A DNA stretch of 64,000 nucleotides from GCA-2686265 sp036010965. Lineage in GTDB: Bacteria; Planctomycetota; UBA1135; GCA-002686595. The notes beneath the pieces are model-generated. The model saw only the letters and a list, made by a program, of their open reading frames with translations. It did not search any database and was not told the origin of the DNA. Below are positions 49,749 to 59,501 of the stretch, piece after piece (the first letter of the stretch is position 1; each line of letters opens with the position of its first letter). The stretch spans positions 1-64,000 of the forward strand of contig DASCMO010000144.1 in NCBI GenBank assembly GCA_036010965.1, read 5' to 3'. Position numbers and translations under genes: made by a program.

Positions 49749-50633
49749 ATGACACACTTCATGGATGCTCTGAAAGGGACCTTCTATCGCCTCGCGGCAG
49801 GGGGTCTGCTGCCGGCGAGCTGGTTCCGCGATCGGGATCCGGCCTTGGTGGACAGGGCGCGTAAGGAAGGCAAGCTCGCCCTCGAGATCGTCAGCCACTG
49901 CTGGAACTACGGCCACCTGCTCTCCTACCAGCTCAGCTCCCTCGTCCTTCATCGCACCGACGGCTTCGATATCACGATGACCGTCTTTCACGCGGACGAG
50001 GACGAGGGCGTGATCGAGGTGCTCGAGTTCTTCGGGGCGCTGGATATCCCGGGCGTGCACTGGAACTGGCAGGCCCTGCCCCGCGAGCGGCTGCTGCGCC
50101 GCAGCATCGGCCGCAACATCGCGGCCAAGGAGACGCGAGCGGACTGGGTCTGGTTCACCGACTGCGACATCGTCTTCCATGAGGGGTGCCTCGAGACCCT
50201 GGCCGATCAGTTGCAAGGCCGAGACGATCCGCTCGTGTTCCCTGAGCGTGAACGCACCACGTTGCTCCTCGAGGAGAGCGACGACGTGCTCACCCAGGCA
50301 CGTCAGACACCCCAGGTCCGTGAGATCTCGCTGGAGGAGTTCACGCCCCTCGACGGTGTGCGCGACAGGGCCAAGGGCGCCTATCAGATCACCCACGGTG
50401 ACGTCGCGCGCGCGATCGGATACTGCGAGACGATCGGGCTCTATCAGCGCCCCGCCGATCGCTGGCGCAAGACCTACGAGGACCGCGCCTTTCGCTGGCT
50501 GATTGGCACCCAGGGCACGGGCCTGGACATTCCCGGCGTGTGTCAGATCCGACACATGGTCAAGGGGCGCTACCAGAAGAACTCGATCCTCTCGCAACTC
50601 CGCGGAAACATCCGGAAGGCGCAGAAGCCGTGA
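49749..50633 (+). CDS. Glycosyltransferase, GT-A (family 2-like)
   Basis: 294 aa, no membrane segment. ALEIVSHCWNYGHLLSYQLSSLVLH and VTVFHADEDEGVIEVLEFFGALD form the nucleotide-sugar fold; DWVWFTDCDIVFHEGCLETL carries the metal-binding DxD (DCD). Start uncertain: ATG 49749 or 49764; the longer open frame to 49626 would approach the opposite gene's promoter. It overlaps the next gene by four bases (GTGA). Substrate unknown. Confidence 0.8.
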   Translation: MTHFMDALKGTFYRLAAGGLLPASWFRDRDPALVDRARKEGKLALEIVSHCWNYGHLLSYQLSSLVLHRTDGFDITMTVFHADEDEGVIEVLEFFGALDIPGVHWNWQALPRERLLRRSIGRNIAAKETRADWVWFTDCDIVFHEGCLETLADQLQGRDDPLVFPERERTTLLLEESDDVLTQARQTPQVREISLEEFTPLDGVRDRAKGAYQITHGDVARAIGYCETIGLYQRPADRWRKTYEDRAFRWLIGTQGTGLDIPGVCQIRHMVKGRYQKNSILSQLRGNIRKAQKP

Positions 50634-52183
50634 GCCCCTTTTTCGCTCAATGCCTGTGTACCCTGCTCTTCGCCGCGCCGCAGTCGACCCAGGACGCTGC
50701 GCCTGAAGACGAAGAGACAACTCCCGCGGCGCAGGACGAGGCGCAGGAGGAGGAAGAGGAGGAGATTCGCGGCCTGCTTCTGAACGCGGAGGGTGCCTTC
50801 CCCGGCTACACGCTCTTCTCGCCGCTGCTCTCCAAGACGGCCTACCTGGTGGACATGGAGGGGAACACCGTCCATGCCTGGGCGACGCCACACTCGCCGA
50901 CCGGTGCGCTCTACCTGCTCGACAACGGCAACCTGCTGCGCTGCACGCGGGTGGAAGACAACCCAGTCTTCGACGGCGGGGGCATCGGCGGCCGCATCCA
51001 GGAGCTGACCTGGGAGGGCGAGGTCGTCTGGGACTTCGAGTTGGCGACCGAGCTTCAGACGCAGCACCACGACATCGATCCGCTCGCGAACGGGAACCTG
51101 CTGCTGATCACCTGGGAGTACCGCTCGGCAGAGCAGGCGATCGCGCGCGGGCGCGACCCCGAGCAGGTGGGAGAGCTGGGCCTGTGGCCGGACGCCGTGC
51201 TCGAGCTGCGCCCGATCCGCCCCGACGACGCCGAGGTCGTCTGGGAATGGCACTCGTGGGATCACACGATCCAGGATCAGGACCCCACCAAGGGCGGCTA
51301 CGGCTCCGTCCCCGATCACTCTGGCCGCATCGATCTCAACGGCGACCACCGCGACCAGCCGCCCATGACCCCTGCGGAACGGGAGCGCCTGGAGGAGCAG
51401 GAGCGGCAGATGCGGGCCCTGGGCTACACCGGTGAGGACGAGGATGAAGAGGCTGATGACGAGGACAGCCCCGACGGCGATGACGAGGAAGAGGACGACG
51501 AACCTCGGGGCGACTGGCTGCACACCAACGCCGTCGATCACCACCCCGGATTGGACCTGATCGCCCTCAGCTCGCCCCACATGAACGAGATCTGGGTCAT
51601 CGACCACTCGACCACCAGCGCCGAGGCCGCCGGCTCCAGCGGCGGTCGCTGGGGTAGGGGCGGGGACCTGCTCTATCGCTGGGGCAACCCGCGAAACTAC
51701 GGGATGGGCACCGACGCCGACCGACGCCTGTTCTACCAGCACAACCCCGAATGGATCCTCGACGGCCCGCCCGGCGAGCTGCGCCTGTTGATCTTCAACA
51801 ACGGTGGCGGGCGTCCCGATGGTGACTACTCGTCGGTCATCGAGCTCTCGCTACCCTTCGATTCCGAGCGGGGCTTCGTGCGACCCGCCGGCGAGGCCTT
51901 CGGTCCCGCTGAACCCGTCTGGTCCTACTCCGACAAGGAGCGGTTCTTCTCGAGCTTCATCTCCGGTGCGGGCCGCCTTCCCAACGGCAACACCCTGGCC
52001 TGTCAGGGCGCAGCGGGGCGCGTGATCGAGGTCACGGCCGCTGGTGAGATCGTCTGGGAATACAAGAACCCCTACGGCGAGCGAGACCCCGACTCGGAGG
52101 GGCGCGGCGCCCCTCCCAAGGCCCTGTTCCGGGCCACGCGCCTGCCCGCCGACCACCCGGGTCTCGCGGGGCGCGAGCTCTAG
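50630..52183 (+). CDS. Arylsulfotransferase (ASST)-like secreted protein
   Basis: 517 aa. N-terminal hydrophobic stretch with Cys (QCLCTLLFAAP) as a signal, then an acidic Glu/Asp run. The beta-propeller-like core matches arylsulfotransferases: GYTLFSPLLSKTAYLVDMEGNTVHAW, ALYLLDNGNLLRC, QHHDIDPLANGNLLLITWEY, HTNAVDHHPGLDLIALSSPHMNEIWVIDHSTT and GRLPNGNTLACQGAAGRVIEV. A 30-residue acidic insert sits mid-chain (about 270-300). Whether it transfers sulfate is uncertain. GTG start overlapping the glycosyltransferase stop. Its TAG stop and that of the opposite gene share the palindrome CTAG (52180-52183). Confidence 0.82.
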   Translation: MSPFFAQCLCTLLFAAPQSTQDAAPEDEETTPAAQDEAQEEEEEEIRGLLLNAEGAFPGYTLFSPLLSKTAYLVDMEGNTVHAWATPHSPTGALYLLDNGNLLRCTRVEDNPVFDGGGIGGRIQELTWEGEVVWDFELATELQTQHHDIDPLANGNLLLITWEYRSAEQAIARGRDPEQVGELGLWPDAVLELRPIRPDDAEVVWEWHSWDHTIQDQDPTKGGYGSVPDHSGRIDLNGDHRDQPPMTPAERERLEEQERQMRALGYTGEDEDEEADDEDSPDGDDEEEDDEPRGDWLHTNAVDHHPGLDLIALSSPHMNEIWVIDHSTTSAEAAGSSGGRWGRGGDLLYRWGNPRNYGMGTDADRRLFYQHNPEWILDGPPGELRLLIFNNGGGRPDGDYSSVIELSLPFDSERGFVRPAGEAFGPAEPVWSYSDKERFFSSFISGAGRLPNGNTLACQGAAGRVIEVTAAGEIVWEYKNPYGERDPDSEGRGAPPKALFRATRLPADHPGLAGREL

Positions 52184-55100
52184 TTGACGATCGGCCGCAG
52201 GACGATGTCGCGGAACTCGATGTAGGCGCCCTCGGACTGCAGGCAGATCTTGCCGGGCACCTCCTCACACCAGCGAGCGACGTTCTGGACGAGGTCGTTG
52301 ACCTCCAGGGTCCACAGGCCTCGGTCGGCGCGGATGCGGTAGCGGTTCCACTCGCCGAGGGGCCGCTCGTTCGAGCCCAGCCGTCGTCGGGTGTGGCGGC
52401 CGCCGGTCCGCTCGCCGGCGGTGGCCATGGGGACCTGGTCGATGTTCCAGATGTCTCCGGCGCTGCCGGACTGAAGCTGTGCCTCCATGCTCTTGGGCCA
52501 GACCTTGTCGGGCCCCACCATGCGGCACAGGACCCCCGAGTTGCCCGCGCCGCGCGCGGGGTCGAAGCGCCACTCCAGGGTCAGCTCGAAGTTCAGGTAG
52601 TCCTCGGTCGTGCGCACATAGCCCGCGGGTCGGCCCTCGCAGCGCAGCACCCCGTCGACGATGGACCAGACCTCGTCACGGCTCGCCTTGCCGCTCAGGT
52701 GGTGCGTCCAGCCCGTAAGGTCGACGCCGTTGAAGAGCCGCAGCGGGTCTCCGAACCGAGGCTCGCGCTCGGCGTCGCGTTCGAGGAAGGCCACCAGGTC
52801 GGCCAGATCGGCGGGGGTCATGCCCAGCGCCAGACCCTCGGGCATGACCGAGACCTCCTGCTTCTTGCGCGCGTCGACTTCCTCGGTGGGGATCACGTGC
52901 CGCTCGCCGCGGGTGTCCTTGAGGATCATGTCCCGGCCGTCGGCGAGCAGGAAGCCCGAGTAGAGCAGGCCGTCGATGGTGCGCACCACGTAGGTGTCGT
53001 AGCCGTGGGCGATGGCGACCGAGGGGTTGAGGATCGCGTCGAAGAGCTCGGCGCGGCCGAACTTCTCGCGCACGACGGTCAGGTCGGGGCCGATGTCGCT
53101 GCCGAACCCACTGTGTGTATGGCACGACGAGCAGCGCGCGCGGTCGGAGCGGAAGACCTCGCGGCCCCGCTCCGGCGACCCCTTGAACTCGAGCAGTTCC
53201 GAGAGGGGCGGCAGGTCCTCCAGCCCGGGTCGCGGGAAGCGGGCGCTGGCCAGGGCGCGCACCCCCAGGTCAGGGTTGGTGTAGATGGCCTCGGTGGCGG
53301 CGGCCACCAGGCGCTGATCGAGGGCGTCCTCCTCGGCCAGAGAGATCAGCAGCAGTCCGCCTTCGGGGTCGGCGGCCAGCTCGCGGGCGGCGGACTCGCG
53401 CTCGCCCCAGGTGACCGACGGGTCGGTGAGGGCGACGCGCCGCGGGTCGATGCCCGGCCCGGCATCGGCAGCCTCGATCCAGACCTCGAAGACCACGGTG
53501 CTGCCGCAGCCCTGACTCGTGCCGCCGTGGTCGAGTCCGACGGTGACCTGAAAGCGGGCCGCGCCCGCGGGAGCGGTGAGCAGCACGCGGGAAGTGGCGT
53601 GGGTCCCGATGCCGCGCTCGAACTCCTTGTCGCCGATGCGCAAGGTTCCCCCGCCGCCGCTTTTGTCGAGGCGCGTCCTGCCCCATCCCTGCTCGGCCGA
53701 GTCCCAGACACGCACGGGGGCCGTCTGGCCGTCGGCCAGGACGAAGCGCGGGTCGAGCCAGTCGGCCCAGTCGCAGCCCGTGCCGTCGCCGCCGTCATCG
53801 ACCACCAGCCACACGCGCTCGGCGCCGCGCGCGTCCAGGTCGATCTCGACCAGGCCCGTGCTCGCGTTCACCGGCCCGCTGGCCCAGGCGCGCTGCGCGT
53901 CCCCGAGTTTTGCGTCGGGCCCCGACCCCGCCGGGACGTGGTCGCGCCAGAGATTGTCGGCGCGCTGGCTGAACCACCAGCGCGCGGCGTCGCGCAGGTC
54001 GGCGGGCCCGGCGTGCCAGAGGACGAACATGGCGTCGGCGGCCTCACGGGCCTCGCAGAAGGCGAGGCCGTCCACCATCTGCCGCCGCGATAGGGTGTCC
54101 AGGGTCGCGTCCATGGCGCGCGCGAGCAGCGGCTCGACTGCCTCGACGGGGTGCAGGCGCCAGAGCAGGTCGCGGTAGGCGGCCTCGTCGATGCGCCCCG
54201 CGTCGAGTTCCTCGGCCAGCAGGGTGACCAGGGCGCCCTCGTTGCTCCGCGCGCCGATCCCGATGGACTCGACCGAGACCCGGTCGCCGGCCTCGTGAGC
54301 GCGGCAGAGGATCAGCAGAGCTTCGGCGCGGTCGGCCCACGGGACGTCCACCAGGCAACGCGCCAGGGTGGCTCGCACCAGAGGGGAGGGGTCCGACGCG
54401 ATGCTCTGCAGCGCCATGGACGAGGTCGTGGGGTTGTATAGCCAGGCGGTGCGCAGGGCGACCAGGCGCCTCTCGGCGGTCCACTCCACGGCAGTGGGGA
54501 GGCTGTCGTCCGGGTTGGTCGGGGTGCGCTGGATGGCGAGCTGGATAGCGCGCGCCACGACCCGCGGGTCGGGGTCACGCAGGAGCGTCGCCAGGACGTC
54601 CAGGCCCTCCTCGCCCATGGCGAGGATCCGCTCGCGCTCGGCGGCGCGCACGCTCGTGCAGGGGGAGCGCAGCCCCGGCCGCGGTTCGCCAGCTCCGCCG
54701 CTGGGGGCGATGCGTAGGATCCGACCGTAAGATTCCCGGTCTCTGGCGGCGTGTCCGCCCACGCCCGGGTCGTACCAGTCGGCCACCAGCACTGCGCCGT
54801 CGGGGGCCACGGCCACGTCGCTGGGTCGGAACCACGAGCCCTTGCCGTCGCCGCTCTCGCGGCCGCTGTCCTTGCTGCGTCCCAGGAGTACGGACTTGTC
54901 CAGGCGGTACCCCGAGCCCTCGGGGACCGGGTGGTGCGCGTAGACCACTCCCGCTCCCGCGTCGCAGTTCAGGACGGCGCCCTCGAGATCGGCCAGGGGC
55001 CCGCTCTCGTAGACGCAGACCCCCGTCGGGCCTCCGGCGCCGTTGATGGTCCAGGTCGGCACCACCCCCGGATCGTCGGCGTGCCAGTGGGCGGTCTGCG

Positions 55101-56010
55101 TATCTTGTTCAGGCCGCTGGTCGGCGCGCCAGCTGCGCGATCCGTCTGCGGAGAAGTAGCCGTGGTCGGCACCCTCGGCGATCCAGACCGTGCGGCAACC
55201 CCGGTTTCCGTCGTCGTCGTTGTCCTCGGTGTAGAGGTTCCCGTAGGCGTCGCGGGCGATCTCGTACTGATTCCGGAAGTTGTCGGCGATCACCGCCAGC
55301 CCCGTCCCGTCGGGCCGCACGCGCAGCATGATGCCGCCCACCCAGACCTGGCCGTCGTCGCTCACCAGGCCGGGGTAGTTGCGCGAGTTGTAGGGCGATC
55401 CGCCCGTGTAGATGCTCCCCGAGCGCACGGTGAAGCCGTCGGCGCCGGTGACGATGTGGGGCCCCGCGTTGCCGGCCGCGATGTACAGCCACCCGTCGTC
55501 CCCGGCCACCACCGAGTGGACGCCGTGGTCGTGATCGAATCCTCCGAAGCCGGTCAGGAAGGTCTCGCGCCGTTCCGGCACGTCGTCGCCGTCCTCGTCG
55601 ACGTAGACGAAGATGTTCGGTGAGCACGAGACGAAGACCCGCGACCCCAGGACGCAGATGCCCAGAGGTGCGGTCAGGTCCGCGTCCTGTACGAAGACCT
55701 TCGAGGAGTCCGCCGCCCCGTCGCCGTCGGTGTCTTCGAGGATCACGATGCGATCCCCAGATGAGTGGTCCCGCCCCGGGTTGCGCCCGCCCCAGCGCCG
55801 GTAATTGACCGCCTCCGCCACCCACACGCGCCCGTGGGGATCCACGTCGATGGCGGTCGGATTGAACAGCTGCGGCGACTCGGCCCACAGGGTCACCGAG
55901 GCCCCCTCGGGCGCCTCGAAGCGCCCGCTCAACTCCATCGGCGAGTCCTGAGCGTGGAGGGGGAACGCGACCAGTGCCAGCGAGAGCCCGGTGCAGGAGA
56001 AGATCGTCAT
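52180..56010 (-). CDS. PVC-type membrane-bound dehydrogenase-like / HEAT / NPCBM / cytochrome c / DUF1080 protein
   Basis: 1276 aa. Signal peptide 1-20. In order: a PVC-type beta-propeller dehydrogenase-like domain (about 25-430: NPTAIDVDPHGRVWVAEAVNYR, HDHGVHSVVAGDDGWLYIAAGNAGPHIV), an alpha-helical HEAT-like region (about 445-690), an NPCBM-like domain (about 730-850, GIGTHATSRVLL), a single c-type heme motif CSSCH (about 960-964) with the ATLNPSVAIAHGY-type heme neighbourhood, and a C-terminal DUF1080/LamG-like domain (about 1080-1275, FNGVDLTGW...YIEFRDIVLRP). These proteins are a hallmark of Planctomycetes/Verrucomicrobia and are thought to oxidise sugars or glycans. Ends overlapping the opposite gene by four bases. 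Confidence 0.9.
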   Translation of the reverse strand: MTIFSCTGLSLALVAFPLHAQDSPMELSGRFEAPEGASVTLWAESPQLFNPTAIDVDPHGRVWVAEAVNYRRWGGRNPGRDHSSGDRIVILEDTDGDGAADSSKVFVQDADLTAPLGICVLGSRVFVSCSPNIFVYVDEDGDDVPERRETFLTGFGGFDHDHGVHSVVAGDDGWLYIAAGNAGPHIVTGADGFTVRSGSIYTGGSPYNSRNYPGLVSDDGQVWVGGIMLRVRPDGTGLAVIADNFRNQYEIARDAYGNLYTEDNDDDGNRGCRTVWIAEGADHGYFSADGSRSWRADQRPEQDTQTAHWHADDPGVVPTWTINGAGGPTGVCVYESGPLADLEGAVLNCDAGAGVVYAHHPVPEGSGYRLDKSVLLGRSKDSGRESGDGKGSWFRPSDVAVAPDGAVLVADWYDPGVGGHAARDRESYGRILRIAPSGGAGEPRPGLRSPCTSVRAAERERILAMGEEGLDVLATLLRDPDPRVVARAIQLAIQRTPTNPDDSLPTAVEWTAERRLVALRTAWLYNPTTSSMALQSIASDPSPLVRATLARCLVDVPWADRAEALLILCRAHEAGDRVSVESIGIGARSNEGALVTLLAEELDAGRIDEAAYRDLLWRLHPVEAVEPLLARAMDATLDTLSRRQMVDGLAFCEAREAADAMFVLWHAGPADLRDAARWWFSQRADNLWRDHVPAGSGPDAKLGDAQRAWASGPVNASTGLVEIDLDARGAERVWLVVDDGGDGTGCDWADWLDPRFVLADGQTAPVRVWDSAEQGWGRTRLDKSGGGGTLRIGDKEFERGIGTHATSRVLLTAPAGAARFQVTVGLDHGGTSQGCGSTVVFEVWIEAADAGPGIDPRRVALTDPSVTWGERESAARELAADPEGGLLLISLAEEDALDQRLVAAATEAIYTNPDLGVRALASARFPRPGLEDLPPLSELLEFKGSPERGREVFRSDRARCSSCHTHSGFGSDIGPDLTVVREKFGRAELFDAILNPSVAIAHGYDTYVVRTIDGLLYSGFLLADGRDMILKDTRGERHVIPTEEVDARKKQEVSVMPEGLALGMTPADLADLVAFLERDAEREPRFGDPLRLFNGVDLTGWTHHLSGKASRDEVWSIVDGVLRCEGRPAGYVRTTEDYLNFELTLEWRFDPARGAGNSGVLCRMVGPDKVWPKSMEAQLQSGSAGDIWNIDQVPMATAGERTGGRHTRRRLGSNERPLGEWNRYRIRADRGLWTLEVNDLVQNVARWCEEVPGKICLQSEGAYIEFRDIVLRPIVN

Positions 56011-56062
56011 GAGGACATTCTAGCGCCCTCTGCCGAGGGACGTCCCCCGGCCCCCGACTGGA

Positions 56063-56689
56063 TCAGTCGTCCTCGGCGCGGCTGCGTAGGACGAGGGCGA
56101 CGAGCTCGGCCACGGAGTCGACGCCCAGCTTCTTCATGGCGTTCAGGCGACGGGCGTCGATCGCCTGGGAGGAGACCGAGAGCTTGTAGGCGATCTGCTT
56201 GTTGGAGTGGCCGGCGAGGAGCAGATCGACGACCTGCAGCTCGCGTGGCGTGAGGCGTGCGAGGACCATCTCGCGCTTCTCTCGCCGGGCCTGGCTCACG
56301 CGCCTCGAAGCGTCTGCTTTCAAGGCGACCTGCACGCGGTCGAGCAGGCGCTGCGGACTGAGGGGCTTCTCCAGGAAGTCCATCGCTCCCTTCTGGAGCG
56401 CCTCGACAGCCATCGAGACCTCGCCGAAGCCCGTCATGAACAGGATCGGAATCTCGATCCCGCGCGCGGCGAGCTCGTCCTGAAGCACGCGCCCGCCCAT
56501 CCCCGGCATGCGCACGTCTAGCAACAGGCAGCCCGGCGAGTCAGGCACGAACTCTTCGAGGAAATGCTCCGCGTTTTCGAATCCGGCGTGAGCGATCCCG
56601 ACCTCGTCGAGGAGGCGTTCGATCAAGCGCCGGATACGGTCGTCGTCGTCGACGATGAAAACAGTCGGGACATCCGTGGGTTCGTTCAT
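56063..56689 (-). CDS. FixJ/NarL-type two-component response regulator
   Basis: 208 aa. Receiver domain with acidic pocket VDDDDRIRR, phospho-acceptor Asp in LLLDVRMPGM and Lys in EKPLSPQRLL; a helical linker; a C-terminal LuxR-type helix-turn-helix (ARLTPRELQVVDLLLAGHSNKQIAYKLSVSSQAIDARRLNAMKKLGV). It is a DNA-binding regulator, divergent from the histidine-kinase operon starting at 57006, its most likely partner. Confidence high for family, moderate for partner. Confidence 0.93.
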   Translation of the reverse strand: MNEPTDVPTVFIVDDDDRIRRLIERLLDEVGIAHAGFENAEHFLEEFVPDSPGCLLLDVRMPGMGGRVLQDELAARGIEIPILFMTGFGEVSMAVEALQKGAMDFLEKPLSPQRLLDRVQVALKADASRRVSQARREKREMVLARLTPRELQVVDLLLAGHSNKQIAYKLSVSSQAIDARRLNAMKKLGVDSVAELVALVLRSRAEDD

Positions 56690-57005
56690 GCAGTCGATGC
56701 GAGGTGTCGGAACTCAAGAGTTCGAGGCTCGTAGTGTAGGTCGTGGCGAGGTGAGAGTCGTCATCCCTGCTCCCGCCACGATATCGAAAACGCCGACCAA
56801 CCCGGGAAGAGGGTCTGCGCCTACGCCTCTCCACTTGAACCAGCCTGGTGGGGGAGCACGACGTTGTTTTTTCCAATGTCGGGTTGGAGAGCGTCAATCT
56901 TGCCGTGCGGGTCGGTCGTGCGATGCTTAGGAGAGCGACCTGACCCATGTCGTGAGAGTAACCCCGAGCACAACCTATAGGCCCCTAGCCAAGAGACTTC
57001 CCAGC
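56690..57005. other. Divergent regulatory spacer of the signalling island
   Basis: 316 bases between the response regulator (minus) and the histidine kinase (plus). It should contain promoters for both and possible binding sites for the regulator. No strong inverted repeat or promoter was recognised; a T-run (56866-56873) lies within it. Confidence 0.45.
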
Positions 57006-58217
57006 ATGGCCCACGATTCCTCCACGAGTACATCCGGACGCTTCGGAGACGACTGTACGGATCGGAACGCGGCGCCTTGGGGTATGCCCCCCGTGGCGGA
57101 GCTCTCGAATCCAGTCATGGTGCTCGACCGAGTAGGGCGGGTTTGCTCCTGGAATCCGGCCATGGAGTCCCTCACTCAGGTATCGGCCGAGGAGATCCTT
57201 GGCGAGCACCTTCCCGACAGCCTCCTGAGCGAGGAGCATCGCGTCCAGGCACGAGGCACATTCGCGCGGGCGATCAGCGGCGAACAGACGGAGCCGATCA
57301 AGCTGGTACTCGTCACTGGGAGCGGCGCGGAGAAGGTGCTCGTCGCCTGGCCGACCCACGCCCGTGCTGATTCCGGAGAGGTCACAGCCACTGCTCTGGT
57401 CGGCATCGATACGACGGGCATGCGGGAGGAAGCGGACCTGGATGGCGGGGTGCATTCTCGGACCTTCAGTCACTTCTCGCACGGTGTCGCGCACCGCTTC
57501 AACAACCTGTTGATGGTGATCCACGGAAACTTGCAGCTCGTGCGCAGCTTCAAGAGCGACCACCTGGACGAGGACACCATGGAGATCGTCCAGGATGCAC
57601 TGACGGCCGCCGAGGATGGCACTGAGCTGGTCCGGGGCCTGCTCGGTATCTCGTCCAACGAACCCCGAGACCCCCAGGTCCTCGATATCAATTCGGTCGT
57701 CACGGAGTTTGTCGATGTGGTTGGGAGCGGGCTCCCGGCGCACACGGAGTTCGTCGTCCGCGTCGAGGGGGACGCGGAGGTCGAGATCGAGTACTCACAG
57801 TTCAAGTCGGCGCTCCTGCACCTGGTCCTGAACGCACGCGAGTCCATGCCTGGAGGAGGATCCCTATCGCTCAAGGTGGCGGTCGTACATGTGACGGGCG
57901 ACCGCTGCCAGGAACTGGGAGGCCTCTCCTCTGGTCATTACGCCCTGATCGAGATCAGGGATACTGGCCACGGCATCGCGCCCTCGGACTTCCACAAGGT
58001 TCGGGAGCCCTTCTTCACCACAAGATCGAAGTCGAGAAGCCTGGGCCTGGGCCTGACTTTCGTTGACGACTTCGCTCGACGAGCTCACGGCAGCTTGACC
58101 ATCGAATCGAGCCTCGGAGTCGGTACGAAGGTCATCCTGGCTTTGCCCAGTATCGATCCCCAAACCCCTCAACCTGTTCAATCTCCCCGCCGATCAACGG
58201 CACATCCCTGCAAATGA
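57006..58217 (+). CDS. PAS-containing sensor histidine kinase
   Basis: 403 aa, no membrane helix. PAS domain about 40-150 (NPVMVLDRVGRVCSWNPAMESLTQVSAEEILG). Phospho-acceptor histidine in FSHGVAHRFNNLLMVIHGNLQLV, N-box LHLVLNARESM, G1 DTGHGIAP and G2 SLGLGLTFV. The H-box belongs to the HDFNNLL class. Start ATG 57006 or GTG 56952. Its stop overlaps the next gene's ATG (ATGA), so kinase and REC-EAL are translationally coupled. Confidence 0.88.
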   Translation: MAHDSSTSTSGRFGDDCTDRNAAPWGMPPVAELSNPVMVLDRVGRVCSWNPAMESLTQVSAEEILGEHLPDSLLSEEHRVQARGTFARAISGEQTEPIKLVLVTGSGAEKVLVAWPTHARADSGEVTATALVGIDTTGMREEADLDGGVHSRTFSHFSHGVAHRFNNLLMVIHGNLQLVRSFKSDHLDEDTMEIVQDALTAAEDGTELVRGLLGISSNEPRDPQVLDINSVVTEFVDVVGSGLPAHTEFVVRVEGDAEVEIEYSQFKSALLHLVLNARESMPGGGSLSLKVAVVHVTGDRCQELGGLSSGHYALIEIRDTGHGIAPSDFHKVREPFFTTRSKSRSLGLGLTFVDDFARRAHGSLTIESSLGVGTKVILALPSIDPQTPQPVQSPRRSTAHPCK

Positions 58218-59485
58218 TCATGCAACACGACCCGACATCTACCAGGCGAGCGCTGGGGAGAGCGACCAGCCTCGCGTCTCTCCTGATTGTGGACGATGAC
58301 CCGCGCATCTGCCGTCTGATCGGCAAGGTCGCCGATGAGATGGGCCTGTGCTCGGAGGCCCTGAGTGAGCCGGAGGATCTGCTCCAGCTGGACGCGTCCG
58401 GTCGCGATGGACTTGTCCTGCTCGACCTTGGCATGCCCGGGCTGGACGGCGTCGAAGTGCTCCGTCGCTTCGCCTCAGCCCACTGCGAGGCGCGCATCTG
58501 CCTGATCTCGGGAGCCGCCAAGGAAGTGCTCGAGTCCGCCAAGCAACTTGGGCTCGAGCTAGGTCTGGACATGGCCGAGCCTCTCTCCAAACCCCTCGAC
58601 TTGCGGACACTGCAGGACATCCTGAAGCCGTTGCAGGCCACCGGGTTCCACCGCAGCCCGACGGTCATCGACCTGGCCTCGGCCCTCGACAAGGGCGAAA
58701 TCGTTCCCCACTACCAGCCCAAGGTCGAGCTCGAGACTGGTCGGAGGGTCGGCTACGAGGTACTGGCTCGCTGGACGAGCGAGGAGTTCGGCGAGATCCC
58801 GCCAGCGATCTTCATCCCCATGGCCGAGGATGGAAAGCTGATGGAAACCCTGACTCGCACCCTCACCCGACGCGCGTTCAGTGAGATCGGCGGCCACTGG
58901 AAGGACGCCAGCATCTGCATCAACCTCTCGCCAAGCCTGCTCGAGGACCTCCGCTATCCGGACCTGATGGAGAGCTGGGCATGCGAAGCTGGCGTATTCC
59001 CCTCACGCGTGACCTTTGAGATCACCGAGAGCGAAGCCATGCGCGACCCTAAGCGCTACATGGACATCTTGATCCGGTTCCGCCTGAAGGGGTTCCACCT
59101 CTCGATCGATGACTTCGGGACCGGGTTCTCCTCGCTGGATCATCTCTATCGCCTGCCCTTCGAGGAGTTGAAGATCGACCGCACCTTCATCCGAGACCTC
59201 GCCGAGCGGGAAGAGGCGCGCGTCATCGTCCGGACCATGGTCGCCCTCGCTCAGGGCCTGGGGATGACCTCCGTGGCGGAGGGTGTCGAGGACTCGCAGA
59301 CGGCCGAGATGCTGCGGGAGATGGGCTGTCGCCTGGCGCAGGGGTACCTCTACTCGCCCGCGCTGGGACTGGAATCGCTGAAGAGCTGGGAGGAGTTCCA
59401 GAGCTCGGTCTCCCCCAAGCAGGGGAACGTCGATGCTATGGGCGGGCCGCTCAGCGAGGGCGTGAGCCGGGCCAGGCCCGCGTGA
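58214..59485 (+). CDS. Receiver-EAL cyclic-di-GMP phosphodiesterase
   Basis: 423 aa. Receiver domain 23-140 (VDDDPRICR, phospho-acceptor in VLLDLGMPGL). EAL domain about 160-400 with the signature EVL in place of EAL but keeping the catalytic Glu; other ligands are present: NLSPSLLE, EITESEAM, DDFGTGFSSL, KIDRTFI, AEGVED, AQGYLYSPAL. Likely an active phosphodiesterase controlled by phosphorylation, plausibly by the upstream kinase. It starts inside the kinase stop and ends 16 bases before the sigma gene. Confidence 0.93.
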   Translation: MIMQHDPTSTRRALGRATSLASLLIVDDDPRICRLIGKVADEMGLCSEALSEPEDLLQLDASGRDGLVLLDLGMPGLDGVEVLRRFASAHCEARICLISGAAKEVLESAKQLGLELGLDMAEPLSKPLDLRTLQDILKPLQATGFHRSPTVIDLASALDKGEIVPHYQPKVELETGRRVGYEVLARWTSEEFGEIPPAIFIPMAEDGKLMETLTRTLTRRAFSEIGGHWKDASICINLSPSLLEDLRYPDLMESWACEAGVFPSRVTFEITESEAMRDPKRYMDILIRFRLKGFHLSIDDFGTGFSSLDHLYRLPFEELKIDRTFIRDLAEREEARVIVRTMVALAQGLGMTSVAEGVEDSQTAEMLREMGCRLAQGYLYSPALGLESLKSWEEFQSSVSPKQGNVDAMGGPLSEGVSRARPA

Positions 59486-59501
59486 GCGGGGAGGGATCAT
59501 T

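Noticed and set aside
52393..54093. 566-aa plus-strand ORF
   Set aside because: Antisense to the PVC-type protein, whose domains are convincing throughout.
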